Shown here: piece after piece, positions 1 through 6,882 of the stretch
How the letters are laid out: each line of letters starts with the position of its first letter
How positions within the stretch are numbered: position 1 is the stretch's first letter
Position numbers and translations under genes: made by a program
NCBI GenBank assembly: GCA_017609795.1
Contig: JAFCDH010000002.1
Span: 1 to 29,808, forward strand
Direction: 5' to 3'
Length of the DNA: 29,808 bases
Source: Candidatus Pacearchaeota archaeon
Lineage (GTDB): Archaea > Nanobdellota > Nanobdellia > Pacearchaeales > GW2011-AR1
The notes under the pieces: generated by a model
The model's input: the letters and a program-made list of their open reading frames with translations, nothing else
Told to the model about the DNA's origin: nothing
Databases searched by the model: none

Positions 1-585
1 GCCTTAGCACTTATTTATATTGTTGTGAAACTTATTTTTTTCCCAGGTTTATCATTACTTCTTGGAACATCCTTACCATTAGCAGGGGTTGAATCCTCAT
101 CAATGGATCATCAAGTTGCTAGAGATGATAATGATATATTAAATTTATGTGGAAAAATAAAAGATAAAAAACATATTAATTTTGATAAATACTGGGAAAT
201 TTGCGGAGATTGGTATGAAGAAATGGACATTACTAAAGAACAATTTTCTGATTTTCCATTAAAAAATGGTTTTCAAAAAGGAGACATAATTATTGTCTGG
301 GGAAGATTTAAACCAAAAATAGGAGATATTATTATATTTAAGCCAAATCCAGAATCAAAAGCTCCTCGCCCAATTATTCATAGAATTGTAAAAATAAGTA
401 ACCAAGGAATAATCCAAACAAAAGGAGATCATAATGCTAAACAATTAACCTCTTCTAATAATATATATAATACAGATGAAACAAAAATTTCTCAAGACCA
501 GCTTATTGGAAAAGCAGTTATTAAAATCCCTCTTCTTGGATGGCCTAAAATCTGGGCAACTGATATAATAAATGCTTTTAGATGA
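1..585 (+). CDS. Signal peptidase I, archaeal Ser-His-Asp type (5' partial)
   Basis: The frame is open from base 1, so the true start, and probably the first part of the membrane anchor, lie outside the window. The visible protein starts with a hydrophobic stretch and then has the family S26 signature. The nucleophile is the serine of SSSMDH (codon at 100-102). A HRIV box follows, in which His replaces the bacterial Lys general base, and then a TKGDHN box with the conserved Asp. This Ser-His-Asp arrangement is typical of archaeal and ER signal peptidases, which cut signal peptides from secreted and membrane proteins on the outer face of the membrane. About 60 residues between the Ser and His boxes form an insert rich in charged residues. 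The C terminus has no second clear membrane helix. The GTG at 25 would only be an internal start. Confidence 0.88.
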   Translation, partial: ALALIYIVVKLIFFPGLSLLLGTSLPLAGVESSSMDHQVARDDNDILNLCGKIKDKKHINFDKYWEICGDWYEEMDITKEQFSDFPLKNGFQKGDIIIVWGRFKPKIGDIIIFKPNPESKAPRPIIHRIVKISNQGIIQTKGDHNAKQLTSSNNIYNTDETKISQDQLIGKAVIKIPLLGWPKIWATDIINAFR

Positions 586-599
586 TTTTTATTATTTAT

Positions 600-683
600 C
601 TATATTTTTACAAATCTTTAAATTAATAATGAATAGCTTGAGCTCCTCATCCTTATACTTTCTTATGCTTATAAATTAATATT
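600..683 (-). repeat. 84-bp dispersed intergenic repeat, copy a (inverted relative to neighbours)
   Basis: Read on the minus strand it has the left-end motif TTTATAAGCATAAG, the centre GGATGAGGAGCTCAAGCTAT and the right end TTAAAGATTTGTAAAAATAT. It lies between two rightward genes, so its TATA-like right end points into the 3' end of the signal peptidase gene. The rest of this 288-bp gap holds the promoter and operator of the next gene. Confidence 0.75.
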
Positions 684-815
684 CCAAGTATTTCTATAAT
701 GTAAAGAAAACAAGTCTGTTACTATCCGTGCAAGACTAATGGTTTTTGTTACTGATTGGTTAACTTTCCACATAGAAAAGTTTATAAGGCAACATAGAAC
801 CTTAAATATATGGTT

Positions 816-848
816 TTGAAAGGGTACATATAAAAATAACCTTTTCAA
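816..848. promoter_or_regulatory. Inverted repeat flanking the TATA box of the winged-helix gene
   Basis: TTGAAAGGGT (816-825) and ACCTTTTCAA (839-848) form 10-nt arms with one mismatch. The 13-nt spacer ACATATAAAAATA carries the best TATA-box candidate for the gene starting at 874. The arm centres are 23 bp apart, about two helical turns, so a dimer could bind one face of the DNA over the TATA box. This suggests an operator, possibly for autorepression by the winged-helix protein; that assignment is inference. Confidence 0.5.
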
Positions 849-873
849 GATATAAATAAAATCCCTTCAAAAA

Positions 874-1140
874 ATGAAAGATAATTTTGACATATTTTTT
901 AGAAGAAAACCTGCTTTAATGTTGGTTGCTTTAAAAAAAGTATCTAAAGCACGATATGGCTCTATTTTAGCAAAAGAAGTAGATTGTACTTATTCACATG
1001 CTGTGAAGATTTTACAAACACTTGAAAGCCTTAATTTAGTTAGTTTTGAGAAAAAAGGAAGAATAAAGTTAATCAAACTAACTAAAAAAGGACATGAAAT
1101 AGCAGAACATATTGATTCTATAAGAAGACAATTGATGTAA
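874..1140 (+). CDS. Small winged-helix DNA-binding protein (MarR/ArsR-like)
   Basis: This 88-residue protein is essentially one winged-helix domain. Helix 1 spans about residues 11-24. A helix-turn-helix covers about residues 30-52 (ILAKEVDCTYSHAVKILQTL), and the beta wing is the segment NLVSFEKKGRIKLIKLTKKG. The C terminus is a short helix that could dimerise. The layout matches small archaeal MarR/PadR/ArsR-like regulators that consist of only the DNA-binding domain; no ligand or metal site is visible. The ATG at 874 is chosen because the domain begins immediately after it and a TATA box flanked by an inverted repeat lies 36-46 nt upstream. Copies of the 84-bp repeat bracket the gene on both sides. 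The target is unknown; autoregulation through 816-848 is likely. Confidence 0.8.
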   Translation: MKDNFDIFFRRKPALMLVALKKVSKARYGSILAKEVDCTYSHAVKILQTLESLNLVSFEKKGRIKLIKLTKKGHEIAEHIDSIRRQLM

Positions 1141-1160
1141 ATAATATTCTTATTTAATTA

Positions 1161-1244
1161 TCAATAATCTTTAAAACTTATTAGTTAAGTCCATAGATAG
1201 CTTGAATCTCATCTGTATAACTCTCTATGCTTATAAGATATTAG
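1161..1244 (-). repeat. 84-bp dispersed intergenic repeat, copy b
   Basis: Minus-strand reading begins CTAATATCTTATAAGCATAG, an exact match to the consensus left end, continues with GATGAGATTCAAGCTAT and ends in a degenerate right end around TTTTAAAGATTATTGATA. It occupies the tail-to-tail gap between the winged-helix gene and tRNA-Lys, so it is not upstream of any annotated gene in its own orientation. Confidence 0.78.
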
Positions 1245-1266
1245 TTTAATTTCTATTTTAAAAATA

Positions 1267-1341
1267 TGGCCGCAGGGGGATTTGAACCCCCGACACCTTG
1301 ATTAAGAGTCAAGTGCTCTAACCAGACTGAGCTATGCAGCC
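1267..1341 (-). tRNA. tRNA-Lys (anticodon CUU)
   Basis: A 75-nt cloverleaf is complete. The acceptor stem GGCTGCA pairs with TGCGGCC (one G-T pair), and the D arm is GCTC/GAGC. The anticodon stem CTTGA/TCAAG encloses the loop CTCTTAA, giving anticodon CTT, which reads AAG lysine codons. The variable loop is 5 nt, and the T stem GGGGG/CCCCC carries the loop TTCAAAT. The discriminator base is A and CCA is not encoded, so it must be added after transcription. No intron is present. Its likely promoter is the TATA-like sequence at 1358-1375. Confidence 0.97.
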
Positions 1342-1357
1342 ATAACCTACTAAGAAA

Positions 1358-1375
1358 TATTTAATTTAAAAAGGT
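1358..1375 (-). promoter_or_regulatory. BRE/TATA-like promoter of tRNA-Lys
   Basis: Minus-strand reading is CACCTTTTTAAATTAAATAT, ending about 17 nt before the tRNA 5' end. The run CCTTTTTAAAT resembles other classical promoter candidates in this window (20097-20106, 26343-26357, 27181-27191). It lies just downstream of the start of the transcript of the 1381-1893 gene's stop codon, so the tRNA may also be co-transcribed with that gene. Confidence 0.45.
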
Positions 1376-1380
1376 GTTGA

Positions 1381-1893
1381 TTAAAATAAAGGTGTGCAAG
1401 AGTAGGGCAAATAAATGTTGGTAGAACCTTGAGCACAATTTCTTTTAAAATTAAAAAAAATTCCCTGACCTTGTTTAAGTGGATTAATTCCAAAATGTTC
1501 TGCTTTAAGCATTTTTTTCCAAATATAATTTGGAAGAGTTTTACTTATTTCTAAATCTAAAATAAGTATTATGTTCGGTTTTTTTACATTAAGAGTTCTA
1601 TAACTCTTTGCTTCATCATAAGCTTCTGATTCTAAATATTTTATTATTTCATCAAGCCCTTTTGATAAAAATTCTTCTTGTCGAGTATATGTCATAATAG
1701 TTTTTGTTAACCCTTTCTTTTCTGCTAATTGAGCTATTTTTTCTTGTAATTCTCCTGCAGTAATTTTAGCATCTAAAGTTGGAGTATAAAGAATTTTAGC
1801 TCTTTCAAAGGGTAGAGTAGAATTTAATAATTTGCTTATTTTTTTCCAAGAATTTCTATCAGTTATTTCTGGAGTTATAATTAACCTAACCAT
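1381..1893 (-). CDS. Conserved-looking protein of unknown function, 170 aa
   Basis: I do not recognise this protein. It is soluble, with no signal peptide or membrane helix. The N-terminal part (about 1-75) alternates short strands and helices (VRLIITPEI at the start, a charged helix around residues 45-65). The middle has the segment PNIILILDLEI, which looks like a buried beta strand ending in an acidic residue. The C-terminal part contains GINPLKQGQGIFFNF and two cysteines. It is transcribed leftward, just upstream of tRNA-Lys on the same strand. The ATG at 1893 is the first start in the frame and begins the plausible first strand. No catalytic signature is visible. Confidence 0.7.
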   Translation of the reverse strand: MVRLIITPEITDRNSWKKISKLLNSTLPFERAKILYTPTLDAKITAGELQEKIAQLAEKKGLTKTIMTYTRQEEFLSKGLDEIIKYLESEAYDEAKSYRTLNVKKPNIILILDLEISKTLPNYIWKKMLKAEHFGINPLKQGQGIFFNFKRNCAQGSTNIYLPYSCTPLF

Positions 1894-1950
1894 GATATTT
1901 TATAGAAATTTGATTTTTAAGTATTGTTGTTATATTAAATATTTTAAGAA

Positions 1951-2259
1951 TCATCTGTATTCTCGCCAAGTATTCTTACACTTTGTACATCTAAAAAAAC
2001 TAACTTCTGCTTCATCTCCGGCCCTCATTTTTGATTGCCAAAAATAAGCTTCCTTATGATTACATTTAGGACAAATAGCATTTACCACTGGAAAAACATC
2101 TATATCTTTATCATCTACTATCCCTATTTCTGGTTTAATTTCAATTTTTTCAGAAGATTCAATTTTTATTTTTGATTTTACAACCTGCCCACATCTAGGA
2201 CAACCAAAGTTTTTCTTTTTTTCAATTAAAACGCAACCACATTTCGGACAAAATTCCAT
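1951..2259 (-). CDS. tfs: Transcription factor S (TFIIS/RPB9-like), RNA cleavage factor
   Basis: At 102 residues this has the normal length for archaeal TFS. The N-terminal zinc ribbon uses C4, C7, C20 and C23. The C-terminal ribbon uses C63, C66, C91 and C94, and includes the signature AYFWQSKMRAGDEAE and the ending WREY. The acidic pair D82-E83 in the RAGDEAE loop is the one that reaches into the polymerase secondary channel and triggers cleavage of backtracked RNA, so the protein should be cleavage-competent. It acts in the cytoplasm as part of the archaeal RNA polymerase elongation machinery. Upstream are a perfect hairpin (2313-2333) and copy c of the 84-bp repeat. Confidence 0.96.
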   Translation of the reverse strand: MEFCPKCGCVLIEKKKNFGCPRCGQVVKSKIKIESSEKIEIKPEIGIVDDKDIDVFPVVNAICPKCNHKEAYFWQSKMRAGDEAEVSFFRCTKCKNTWREYR

Positions 2260-2312
2260 TGTTTTTTTATTTGTTTATGATTTAAAAATGTTTGTATTTA
2301 ATTTGTTTGGGT

Positions 2313-2333
2313 CAAACCTTTTTAAAAGGTTTG
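2313..2333. repeat. Perfect inverted repeat in the tfs upstream region
   Basis: CAAACCTTTT-T-AAAAGGTTTG is a 10-bp perfect inverted repeat around one T, followed by five T on the plus strand. The 15-nt piece GGTCAAACCTTTTTA (2310-2324) recurs exactly at 5465-5479 inside copy e of the dispersed repeat. It could be a symmetrical BRE/TATA promoter core (CCTTTTTAAA on both strands), a binding site, or a hairpin. It lies 54 nt before the tfs start. Confidence 0.5.
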
Positions 2334-2360
2334 TTTTTACTGCTCCCACACCAATTTTTT

Positions 2361-2430
2361 TATTATCTTTTTTTGATTTTAAGTTTTATAATCTGATTAG
2401 CTTAAGCCACTCATCTCCATCTCTATTTGC
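2361..2430 (-). repeat. 84-bp dispersed intergenic repeat, copy c (degenerate)
   Basis: Minus-strand reading is GCAAATAGAGATGGAGATGA followed by TGGCTTAAGCTAATCAGA and ACTTAAAATCAAAAAAAGAT. The left terminus is eroded. The right end points toward tfs but is about 100 nt from its start, farther than in other copies. The remainder of this 241-bp gap has no credible gene. Confidence 0.55.
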
Positions 2431-2500
2431 TTTTTGTCACCATCTTTTTCTTAAAAAGACGGCCTTATAAAATATTGGTTTATCTATAATATATTTTATT

Positions 2501-3106
2501 TCACTCAACTGAAACAACTTCTCCAGTTAACTGAGTGTACATATCTAAATAACCTTTAGTAAATAATTCTGTTTTGCCAGCAATCATTTCAATTTGTGTT
2601 CCGCCATCATTAACAGAATCTTTCATAAACTGTTCAACATTAGGAGACAATAATGCCCAAACAGCTTCTTCTTTTGAAATTGTAATTATCAAGTCCTCAT
2701 TATCAACAGATTGTTTTTTTGTATTTAATGCTCCTTTAATTAATTCAGAACTCCAGGTTTCATCACCTAAATTAAACTCAATAATAGGGTTTCCATATAA
2801 TAAAGATTTATGTAAATTACTAACACCTAATGCTGCTAAAAGGTAATTAATATAATTTTCATCAAATTCAAGAACTCCTTGTGCAAGAACTGTAGCAATA
2901 TCTATTTCTCCAAATTCATTAGTATTTGCAATAACTATATCTTTTAAAGGATTTACAAGTGTAATTTCTGTTTTTCCTCCTGAAAAAAATCCAAGCACAA
3001 ACATCCCACCTAATATTACAAGAACTAAAATCACAATACCAAGAATAACAAAAACCTTTTTAGTATTTGCCCATTTATCCCTTATACGAATTCTTACATT
3101 CACCAT
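2501..3106 (-). CDS. Membrane-anchored protein of unknown function, 201 aa
   Basis: A short basic cytoplasmic head (residues 1-17, many Arg and Lys) precedes one strong transmembrane helix (about 18-44, FVILGIVILVLVILGGMFVL). The remainder, roughly 155 residues, is expected outside the cell. The outer part looks globular and acidic, contains no cysteines, and ends near QLTGEVVSVE. No cleavage site follows the helix, so it is probably a signal anchor. I do not recognise a family or a catalytic motif. The gene is divergent from serS across a 79-bp gap, which holds a TATA-like ATATTTAAATATTAT (about 3152-3166). Confidence 0.75.
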   Translation of the reverse strand: MVNVRIRIRDKWANTKKVFVILGIVILVLVILGGMFVLGFFSGGKTEITLVNPLKDIVIANTNEFGEIDIATVLAQGVLEFDENYINYLLAALGVSNLHKSLLYGNPIIEFNLGDETWSSELIKGALNTKKQSVDNEDLIITISKEEAVWALLSPNVEQFMKDSVNDGGTQIEMIAGKTELFTKGYLDMYTQLTGEVVSVE

Positions 3107-3185
3107 TTTTTTATTTTATGCCTTACTAATTTATCAAAGATTAATAAAAGACAATATTTAAATATTATCCTAAACTAATTGGGTC

Positions 3186-4469
3186 ATGATAGACATCAAA
3201 TTAATTAGGGAAAACCCTAATTTAATAAAAGAGAACATAAAAAAGAAGTTTCAAAATGAAAAAATTAAGCTAGTTGAAGAAGTGAAAAAACTAGATAATT
3301 TATGGAGAAATATAAAATTTAAGGCAGATAGATTAAGAAAAGAAAGAAATATTATTTCTAAAGAAATTAATAGATTAAAAAAAGTAAAAAAAGATAAAGA
3401 AGCAAATGAACTAATCAAAAGAGCAAAAATTATTCCTAATAAAATAAAAGATATTGAGAATAAAACAAAAAACCTTGAGAAAAAAATCAAAAACATTCTT
3501 TCTCAAATTCCAAATATAATGCATAAATCTGTTCCAAAAGGAAAAGATGAATCTCAAAATAAAGTTATTAAAAAACATGGAAAAATTTCTAAATTTAAAT
3601 TTAAAGTAAAAAACCATGTTGAGTTATTAGAAAATTTAGGTATAGTAGATTTTGATGCTTCTGCAAAAGTTTCTGGAAATGGTTTCTATTACTTAAAGCA
3701 AGAATTAGCTTTACTAAATCAAGCACTAATTCAATTTACAATTGATTTTATGAAAAAAAAGAAATACACATATATTGAAACCCCTTTAATGTTAAATGAA
3801 AAAGCAATCTATGCCTCTATGGATAAAAAAGCAATTAAAGATTCTGTTTACTCAATTAAAGGAGAAGATTTAAATTTAATAGGAACTGCTGAACAATCTC
3901 TTTTAGCAATGCATACAAACCAAACAATTCCTGAATCAGAACTTCCAAAAAAATATTTTTCATATTCTATGTGTTTTAGAAAAGAAATAGGTGCCCATGG
4001 AATAAATGAAAAAGGTCTTTGGAGAACACATCAATTTAATAAAGTAGAACAGTTTATTTTTTGTAAACCAGAAAACTCTGAAAAACTTTACAAAGAATTA
4101 CAAAAAAATGCAGAAGAAATTTTAAAAAAATTAAAACTTGCTTACAGGGTCCTTGAAATCTGTTCTGGGGATTTAGCTGACTGGAAATACAAAAGTGCAG
4201 ATTTAGAAGTATACAGACCAACAACAAAAAACTATGGTGAAATAATATCTCTAAGTAATTGTACAGATTATCAAGCAAGAAAATTAAGCATAAAAACCAT
4301 AAGCAAACATGGACATAGAAGAATCTTACACACATTAAACAACACAGCATTAGCTACTTCAAGAATCATGGTAGCAATAATAGAAAATAATCAACAAAAA
4401 GATGGCTCAATTAAAATTCCAAAGGTTCTTTGGAAATATACTGGTTTTAAAGAAATAAAGAAAAAATAA
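3186..4469 (+). CDS. serS: Seryl-tRNA synthetase
   Basis: At 427 residues this is a class II synthetase of the common SerRS type, not the rare methanogen type. The N-terminal 110 residues form the long charged coiled coil that grips the tRNA-Ser variable arm. The catalytic core has the GTAEQS serine/ATP region. Motif 2 includes FRKE (R265) and the segment GLWRTHQFNKVEQF, and motif 3 is ATSRIMVAIIENNQ (R393). The protein attaches Ser to tRNA-Ser in the cytoplasm, also feeding selenocysteine pathways where present. The ATG at 3186 starts the canonical MIDIKLIRENP N terminus. A small ORF follows after 8 nt. Confidence 0.98.
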   Translation: MIDIKLIRENPNLIKENIKKKFQNEKIKLVEEVKKLDNLWRNIKFKADRLRKERNIISKEINRLKKVKKDKEANELIKRAKIIPNKIKDIENKTKNLEKKIKNILSQIPNIMHKSVPKGKDESQNKVIKKHGKISKFKFKVKNHVELLENLGIVDFDASAKVSGNGFYYLKQELALLNQALIQFTIDFMKKKKYTYIETPLMLNEKAIYASMDKKAIKDSVYSIKGEDLNLIGTAEQSLLAMHTNQTIPESELPKKYFSYSMCFRKEIGAHGINEKGLWRTHQFNKVEQFIFCKPENSEKLYKELQKNAEEILKKLKLAYRVLEICSGDLADWKYKSADLEVYRPTTKNYGEIISLSNCTDYQARKLSIKTISKHGHRRILHTLNNTALATSRIMVAIIENNQQKDGSIKIPKVLWKYTGFKEIKKK

Positions 4470-4477
4470 AATGACAA

Positions 4478-4693
4478 ATGTATATTTCATTAAATAGATT
4501 ACGTACAACAGAAGAAGCAGATAGAAAACTAGAAAAAGCTTTTGCTGAATCAGATGTAGAAGACTTTGAAAGAAAATATCCAATAATTGGATTTATATTT
4601 CATCCAATGATAAAAATATATTTTTCGCCAAAAATAACCATCCCAAAATCTCAAATATTTCAAATATCTAATTATATTCCAAAAATAGCATAA
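4478..4693 (+). CDS. Small hypothetical protein, 71 aa
   Basis: This ORF begins 8 nt after the serS stop, so it would be co-transcribed with it. The first half is charged and helical (TTEEADRKLEKAFAESDVED) and the second half is hydrophobic and aromatic with several prolines. An earlier ATG at 4471 opens only a very short frame. I recognise no family. It could be a real short gene or chance; the amphipathic first half and codon use like the neighbours' slightly favour a real gene. Confidence 0.4.
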   Translation: MYISLNRLRTTEEADRKLEKAFAESDVEDFERKYPIIGFIFHPMIKIYFSPKITIPKSQIFQISNYIPKIA

Positions 4694-4734
4694 CGTCTTC
4701 TGGGAAAAAAGGTGATTTAAAAAAATAGTGTATC

Positions 4735-4815
4735 AATAATAAGCAAACTATAAAGCTATTTAATTGAGTAGATTAAGCTATTCATAACAAAACTGATAGA
4801 GCTTATAAGATATAG
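4735..4815 (-). repeat. 84-bp dispersed intergenic repeat, copy d (inverted relative to neighbours)
   Basis: Minus-strand reading starts CTATATCTTATAAGC and has the centre ATGAATAGCTTAATCTACTC; the right end is degenerate. Here it is the left end, read on the plus strand as GCTTATAAGATATAG, that sits 15-30 nt before the next start codon (4831), in the right place to be its TATA box. This is the clearest case for promoter activity from the left end. Confidence 0.7.
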
Positions 4816-4830
4816 AAAAAATAAAACAAA

Positions 4831-5421
4831 ATGAATCACCAAGAATTAGGAAGAAAAATAGTGCATATGCTAATAGGAATTGCTGCCTTATTGCTTTTAA
4901 TTAATAATATTGTAACTCCTCTTACAATATTCATCATCTTAATAATAGGAACATTTTGTAGTTTATTAAGCTTAAAATTTAGAATTCCAATACTTTCATT
5001 TTTCTTAGATAATTTTGAAAGACCTGAAGAAAAATCAAAACTTCCTGGGATAGGAATCATATTTGCAGTTGTAGGTTCTTTGCTTGCATTACAATTATTT
5101 GAAAGAAATATCGCTTTAGCATCAATAACAATTCTCACCTTTGCAGACCCTATTTCTCATTTAATTGGAAAACTTTTTGGAAAAACAAAATCTTTTTTAG
5201 ATAAAAGAAAAAACATAGAAGGGCATCTTGCTGGAGCAATAATAAGCTCATTATTTGCTATGTTTTTTGTTCACCCAGTTTTAGCTTTTGCAGGAGCATT
5301 AATTGCAATGCTTTTTGAAGCAATAATCATAGAAATCCAAAAAGTAGAATTAGATGATAATTTAATAATTCCTTTAGTAGCCGGAACAGTAATGTTTTTA
5401 ATTGTTGAATTTTTAATATAA
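4831..5421 (+). CDS. Dolichol/phytol kinase-like CTP-dependent membrane kinase
   Basis: This 196-residue protein has about six hydrophobic helices. It matches the SEC59/phytol kinase/CdsA-related family: an N-terminal R8-K9-xx-H12 motif, LPGIGIIF (71-78), a conserved ADPISHLIGKLFGK segment with D106, KNIEGHLAG with E130, and an acidic DDNLIIPL near the end. Family members transfer phosphate from CTP (or a related nucleotide) to a polyprenol or prenyl alcohol, or act in lipid precursor synthesis. Here it most likely salvages or activates isoprenoid lipids for glycosylation or membrane lipid synthesis; the exact substrate cannot be read from sequence. The length is near that of small archaeal members. 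Repeats d and e flank it. Confidence 0.85.
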   Translation: MNHQELGRKIVHMLIGIAALLLLINNIVTPLTIFIILIIGTFCSLLSLKFRIPILSFFLDNFERPEEKSKLPGIGIIFAVVGSLLALQLFERNIALASITILTFADPISHLIGKLFGKTKSFLDKRKNIEGHLAGAIISSLFAMFFVHPVLAFAGALIAMLFEAIIIEIQKVELDDNLIIPLVAGTVMFLIVEFLI

Positions 5422-5430
5422 AAAAACTTC

Positions 5431-5572
5431 CTAATATCTCTATAAATTTTTAAGTTATCCTTTAGGTCAAACCTTTTTAGTAGCTTTTTGATTAAACTTT
5501 TTTTAAAAGTTTAAAGGGTTAAGAATAGATTAAGCTACTCATAACTTCTCTCTACGCTTATAAAATTCCAGA
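5431..5572 (-). repeat. 84-bp dispersed intergenic repeat, copy e, split by about 60 bp
   Basis: The right end (5431-5460, minus reading ACTTAAAAATTTATAGAGAT) and the left end plus centre (5521-5572, minus reading TTTTATAAGCGTAGAGAG then ATGAGTAGCTTAATCTATTC) are both clear. They are separated by extra sequence (5461-5520) absent from other copies. The copy is inverted relative to the rightward genes on both sides. The rest of this 211-bp gap is AT-rich leader with a possible TATA box near 5600 (AAAATATTATAAG). Confidence 0.7.
5492..5514. repeat. Perfect inverted repeat inside the insertion in copy e
   Basis: TTAAACTTTT-TTT-AAAAGTTTAA has 10-bp perfect arms. It is preceded by the 15-nt GGTCAAACCTTTTTA (5465-5479) shared with the tfs upstream hairpin. 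Both hairpins have the design of a pyrimidine-rich arm joined through a T run, suggesting a second small repeated element. Confidence 0.45.
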
Positions 5573-5632
5573 ATAATTAATAAAATAATTTCAAGTAGAA
5601 AATATTATAAGTCTTGTTTAATTATCAAAAAC

Positions 5633-6253
5633 ATGAAACAAAAAAAATCCAAAGAAAAAAAATTCAAAATCCTAGCAGCAGGAGATTTTCATGGAGATTC
5701 AGATACAAGCAAAAAATTAGCTGAAAAAGCTGAAAAAGAAAATGTTGATTTAGTCATTCTAACCGGAGATATAACAGGGATGATTGAAACAGAAAATCTA
5801 TTAAAACCATTTATTAAAAAAGGGAAAAAAGTTGTTTTTGTTCCTGGAAACTGGGAAACTAAAGAAACAGCAGATTTTTTATCAAAACTTTATGGGGTTA
5901 AAAACATTGGAGAACATTATCTTAAATATGAAGATATAGGAATTTTTGGTGTTGGGAGTGAAAATTGGGCACTTGATTTAAATGAGAAAAAAACATTTAA
6001 TAAACTAAAAAAAGATTTTGAAAAAATTAAAGATTTAGAAAAGAAAATAATGGTGAGTCATGTTCATGCAGCAGGAACTAAATCTGAATTTTCAGGAATT
6101 CCTGGAAGTAAAGCCCTAAGAAAAGCAATTAAAGAATTTAAGCCTGATTTATTTATTTCAGGCCATATTCATGAAGCAGAAGGACTTCAAGAAAAAATAG
6201 GAAAAACCAAAGTAATCAATGTTGGGAAAAAAGGAAAAATAATTGAGATTTAA
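5633..6253 (+). CDS. Calcineurin-like metallophosphoesterase (Icc/COG2129-like)
   Basis: This 206-residue protein carries the phosphoesterase motifs in order: GDFH (D18, H20), TGD (D46), GNWE (N73-W74-E75), SHVH (H143) and GHIH (H178, H180). These build a two-metal site for phosphomonoester or phosphodiester hydrolysis. In most relatives the third motif is GNH(D/E), where the His is a general acid; here it is Trp, so the activity may be altered. The size and layout resemble small archaeal phosphoesterases related to Icc. Its substrate cannot be deduced. A Lys-rich first ten residues precede the first strand (FKILAAGD). Confidence 0.9.
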   Translation: MKQKKSKEKKFKILAAGDFHGDSDTSKKLAEKAEKENVDLVILTGDITGMIETENLLKPFIKKGKKVVFVPGNWETKETADFLSKLYGVKNIGEHYLKYEDIGIFGVGSENWALDLNEKKTFNKLKKDFEKIKDLEKKIMVSHVHAAGTKSEFSGIPGSKALRKAIKEFKPDLFISGHIHEAEGLQEKIGKTKVINVGKKGKIIEI

Positions 6254-6310
6254 AAAACCCAAAACCTTTTAAAACTCTTTAATTCTAATTAAAAGAATAA
6301 TCAAAATAAA

Positions 6311-6559
6311 ATGGAAGATAATCAAAGCAACGCAAGAAAAACAGAAGACTTATTTTATTTTAAAAGATTACCTAATGGAAGTTTAGATAAATATGCTTTT
6401 AGATATAGTTCTATAACCGAACTCTTAAAAGAAACAATAAATCTTTCACAAAATCCTAGGTTAGCCTTTAATCTGCATGATTCCGAACAAATATTTGCTA
6501 AACAAGTTCAAAGAATAATTCCAGAAGTACTTAAAAAAATACAAAGAAAAAAACAATAA
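6311..6559 (+). CDS. Small hypothetical protein, 82 aa
   Basis: A short soluble, basic protein without membrane segments or cysteines. The central segment YRYSSITELLKETINLSQNP-like region is helical, and the C terminus is a Lys/Arg-rich helix. It starts a run of closely spaced rightward genes ending with topA (17 nt to the next start), and a TATA-like CCTTTTAAAAC at about 6265-6275 lies 36 nt or more upstream. I recognise no family. Position suggests a link to DNA transactions only through co-transcription with topA. Confidence 0.6.
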   Translation: MEDNQSNARKTEDLFYFKRLPNGSLDKYAFRYSSITELLKETINLSQNPRLAFNLHDSEQIFAKQVQRIIPEVLKKIQRKKQ

Positions 6560-6576
6560 ATAAAAATGCCAAGAAT

Positions 6577-6867
6577 ATGTTAACATCAATACCAAAATTA
6601 GCAGTGGATGTTGGAATAAGTTTCGAAGATTATGAAAACATTGCTAAAAATATTAAAAGAATATCTTTAAGGCCAATTGAAGCAAGACAAAGAATCCTAA
6701 ATAGAGCCAACAAAGAATTACCTTCTGAACTAATCTCAAACGCAAAATCTTTAGTAAACAATATGGCTTATGATGGGATGGTTTATAAAATTGCAGGATT
6801 ATCTTATGCACAAGGTCCTCCAGAAGGAGAAGGACTTTTTACTACAGCAATAGCAGATTTTTATTAA
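6577..6867 (+). CDS. Small hypothetical protein, 96 aa
   Basis: This 96-residue soluble protein lies 17 nt after its upstream neighbour and 15 nt before topA, so the three likely form one transcript. The first two thirds are helical (segment FEDYENIAKNIKRISLRP, then IEARQRILNRANKELPSEL). The C-terminal third has small, flexible residues (AQGPPEGEGLF). An ATG at 6566 leads only to a very short frame. No family is recognised. Confidence 0.6.
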   Translation: MLTSIPKLAVDVGISFEDYENIAKNIKRISLRPIEARQRILNRANKELPSELISNAKSLVNNMAYDGMVYKIAGLSYAQGPPEGEGLFTTAIADFY

Positions 6868-6882
6868 GAAAAAAAAATAAAA

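Noticed and set aside
2288..2470. 60-codon rightward frame between tfs and the 201-residue gene
   Set aside because: It overlaps the hairpin at 2313 and copy c of the repeat, and its translation is Phe/Leu/Ser-rich without domain features.
3251..3617. Leftward frames opposite the serS coiled coil
   Set aside because: They are mirror images of the Lys-rich coiled coil and give Phe/Leu/Ser-rich translations; no start signals.
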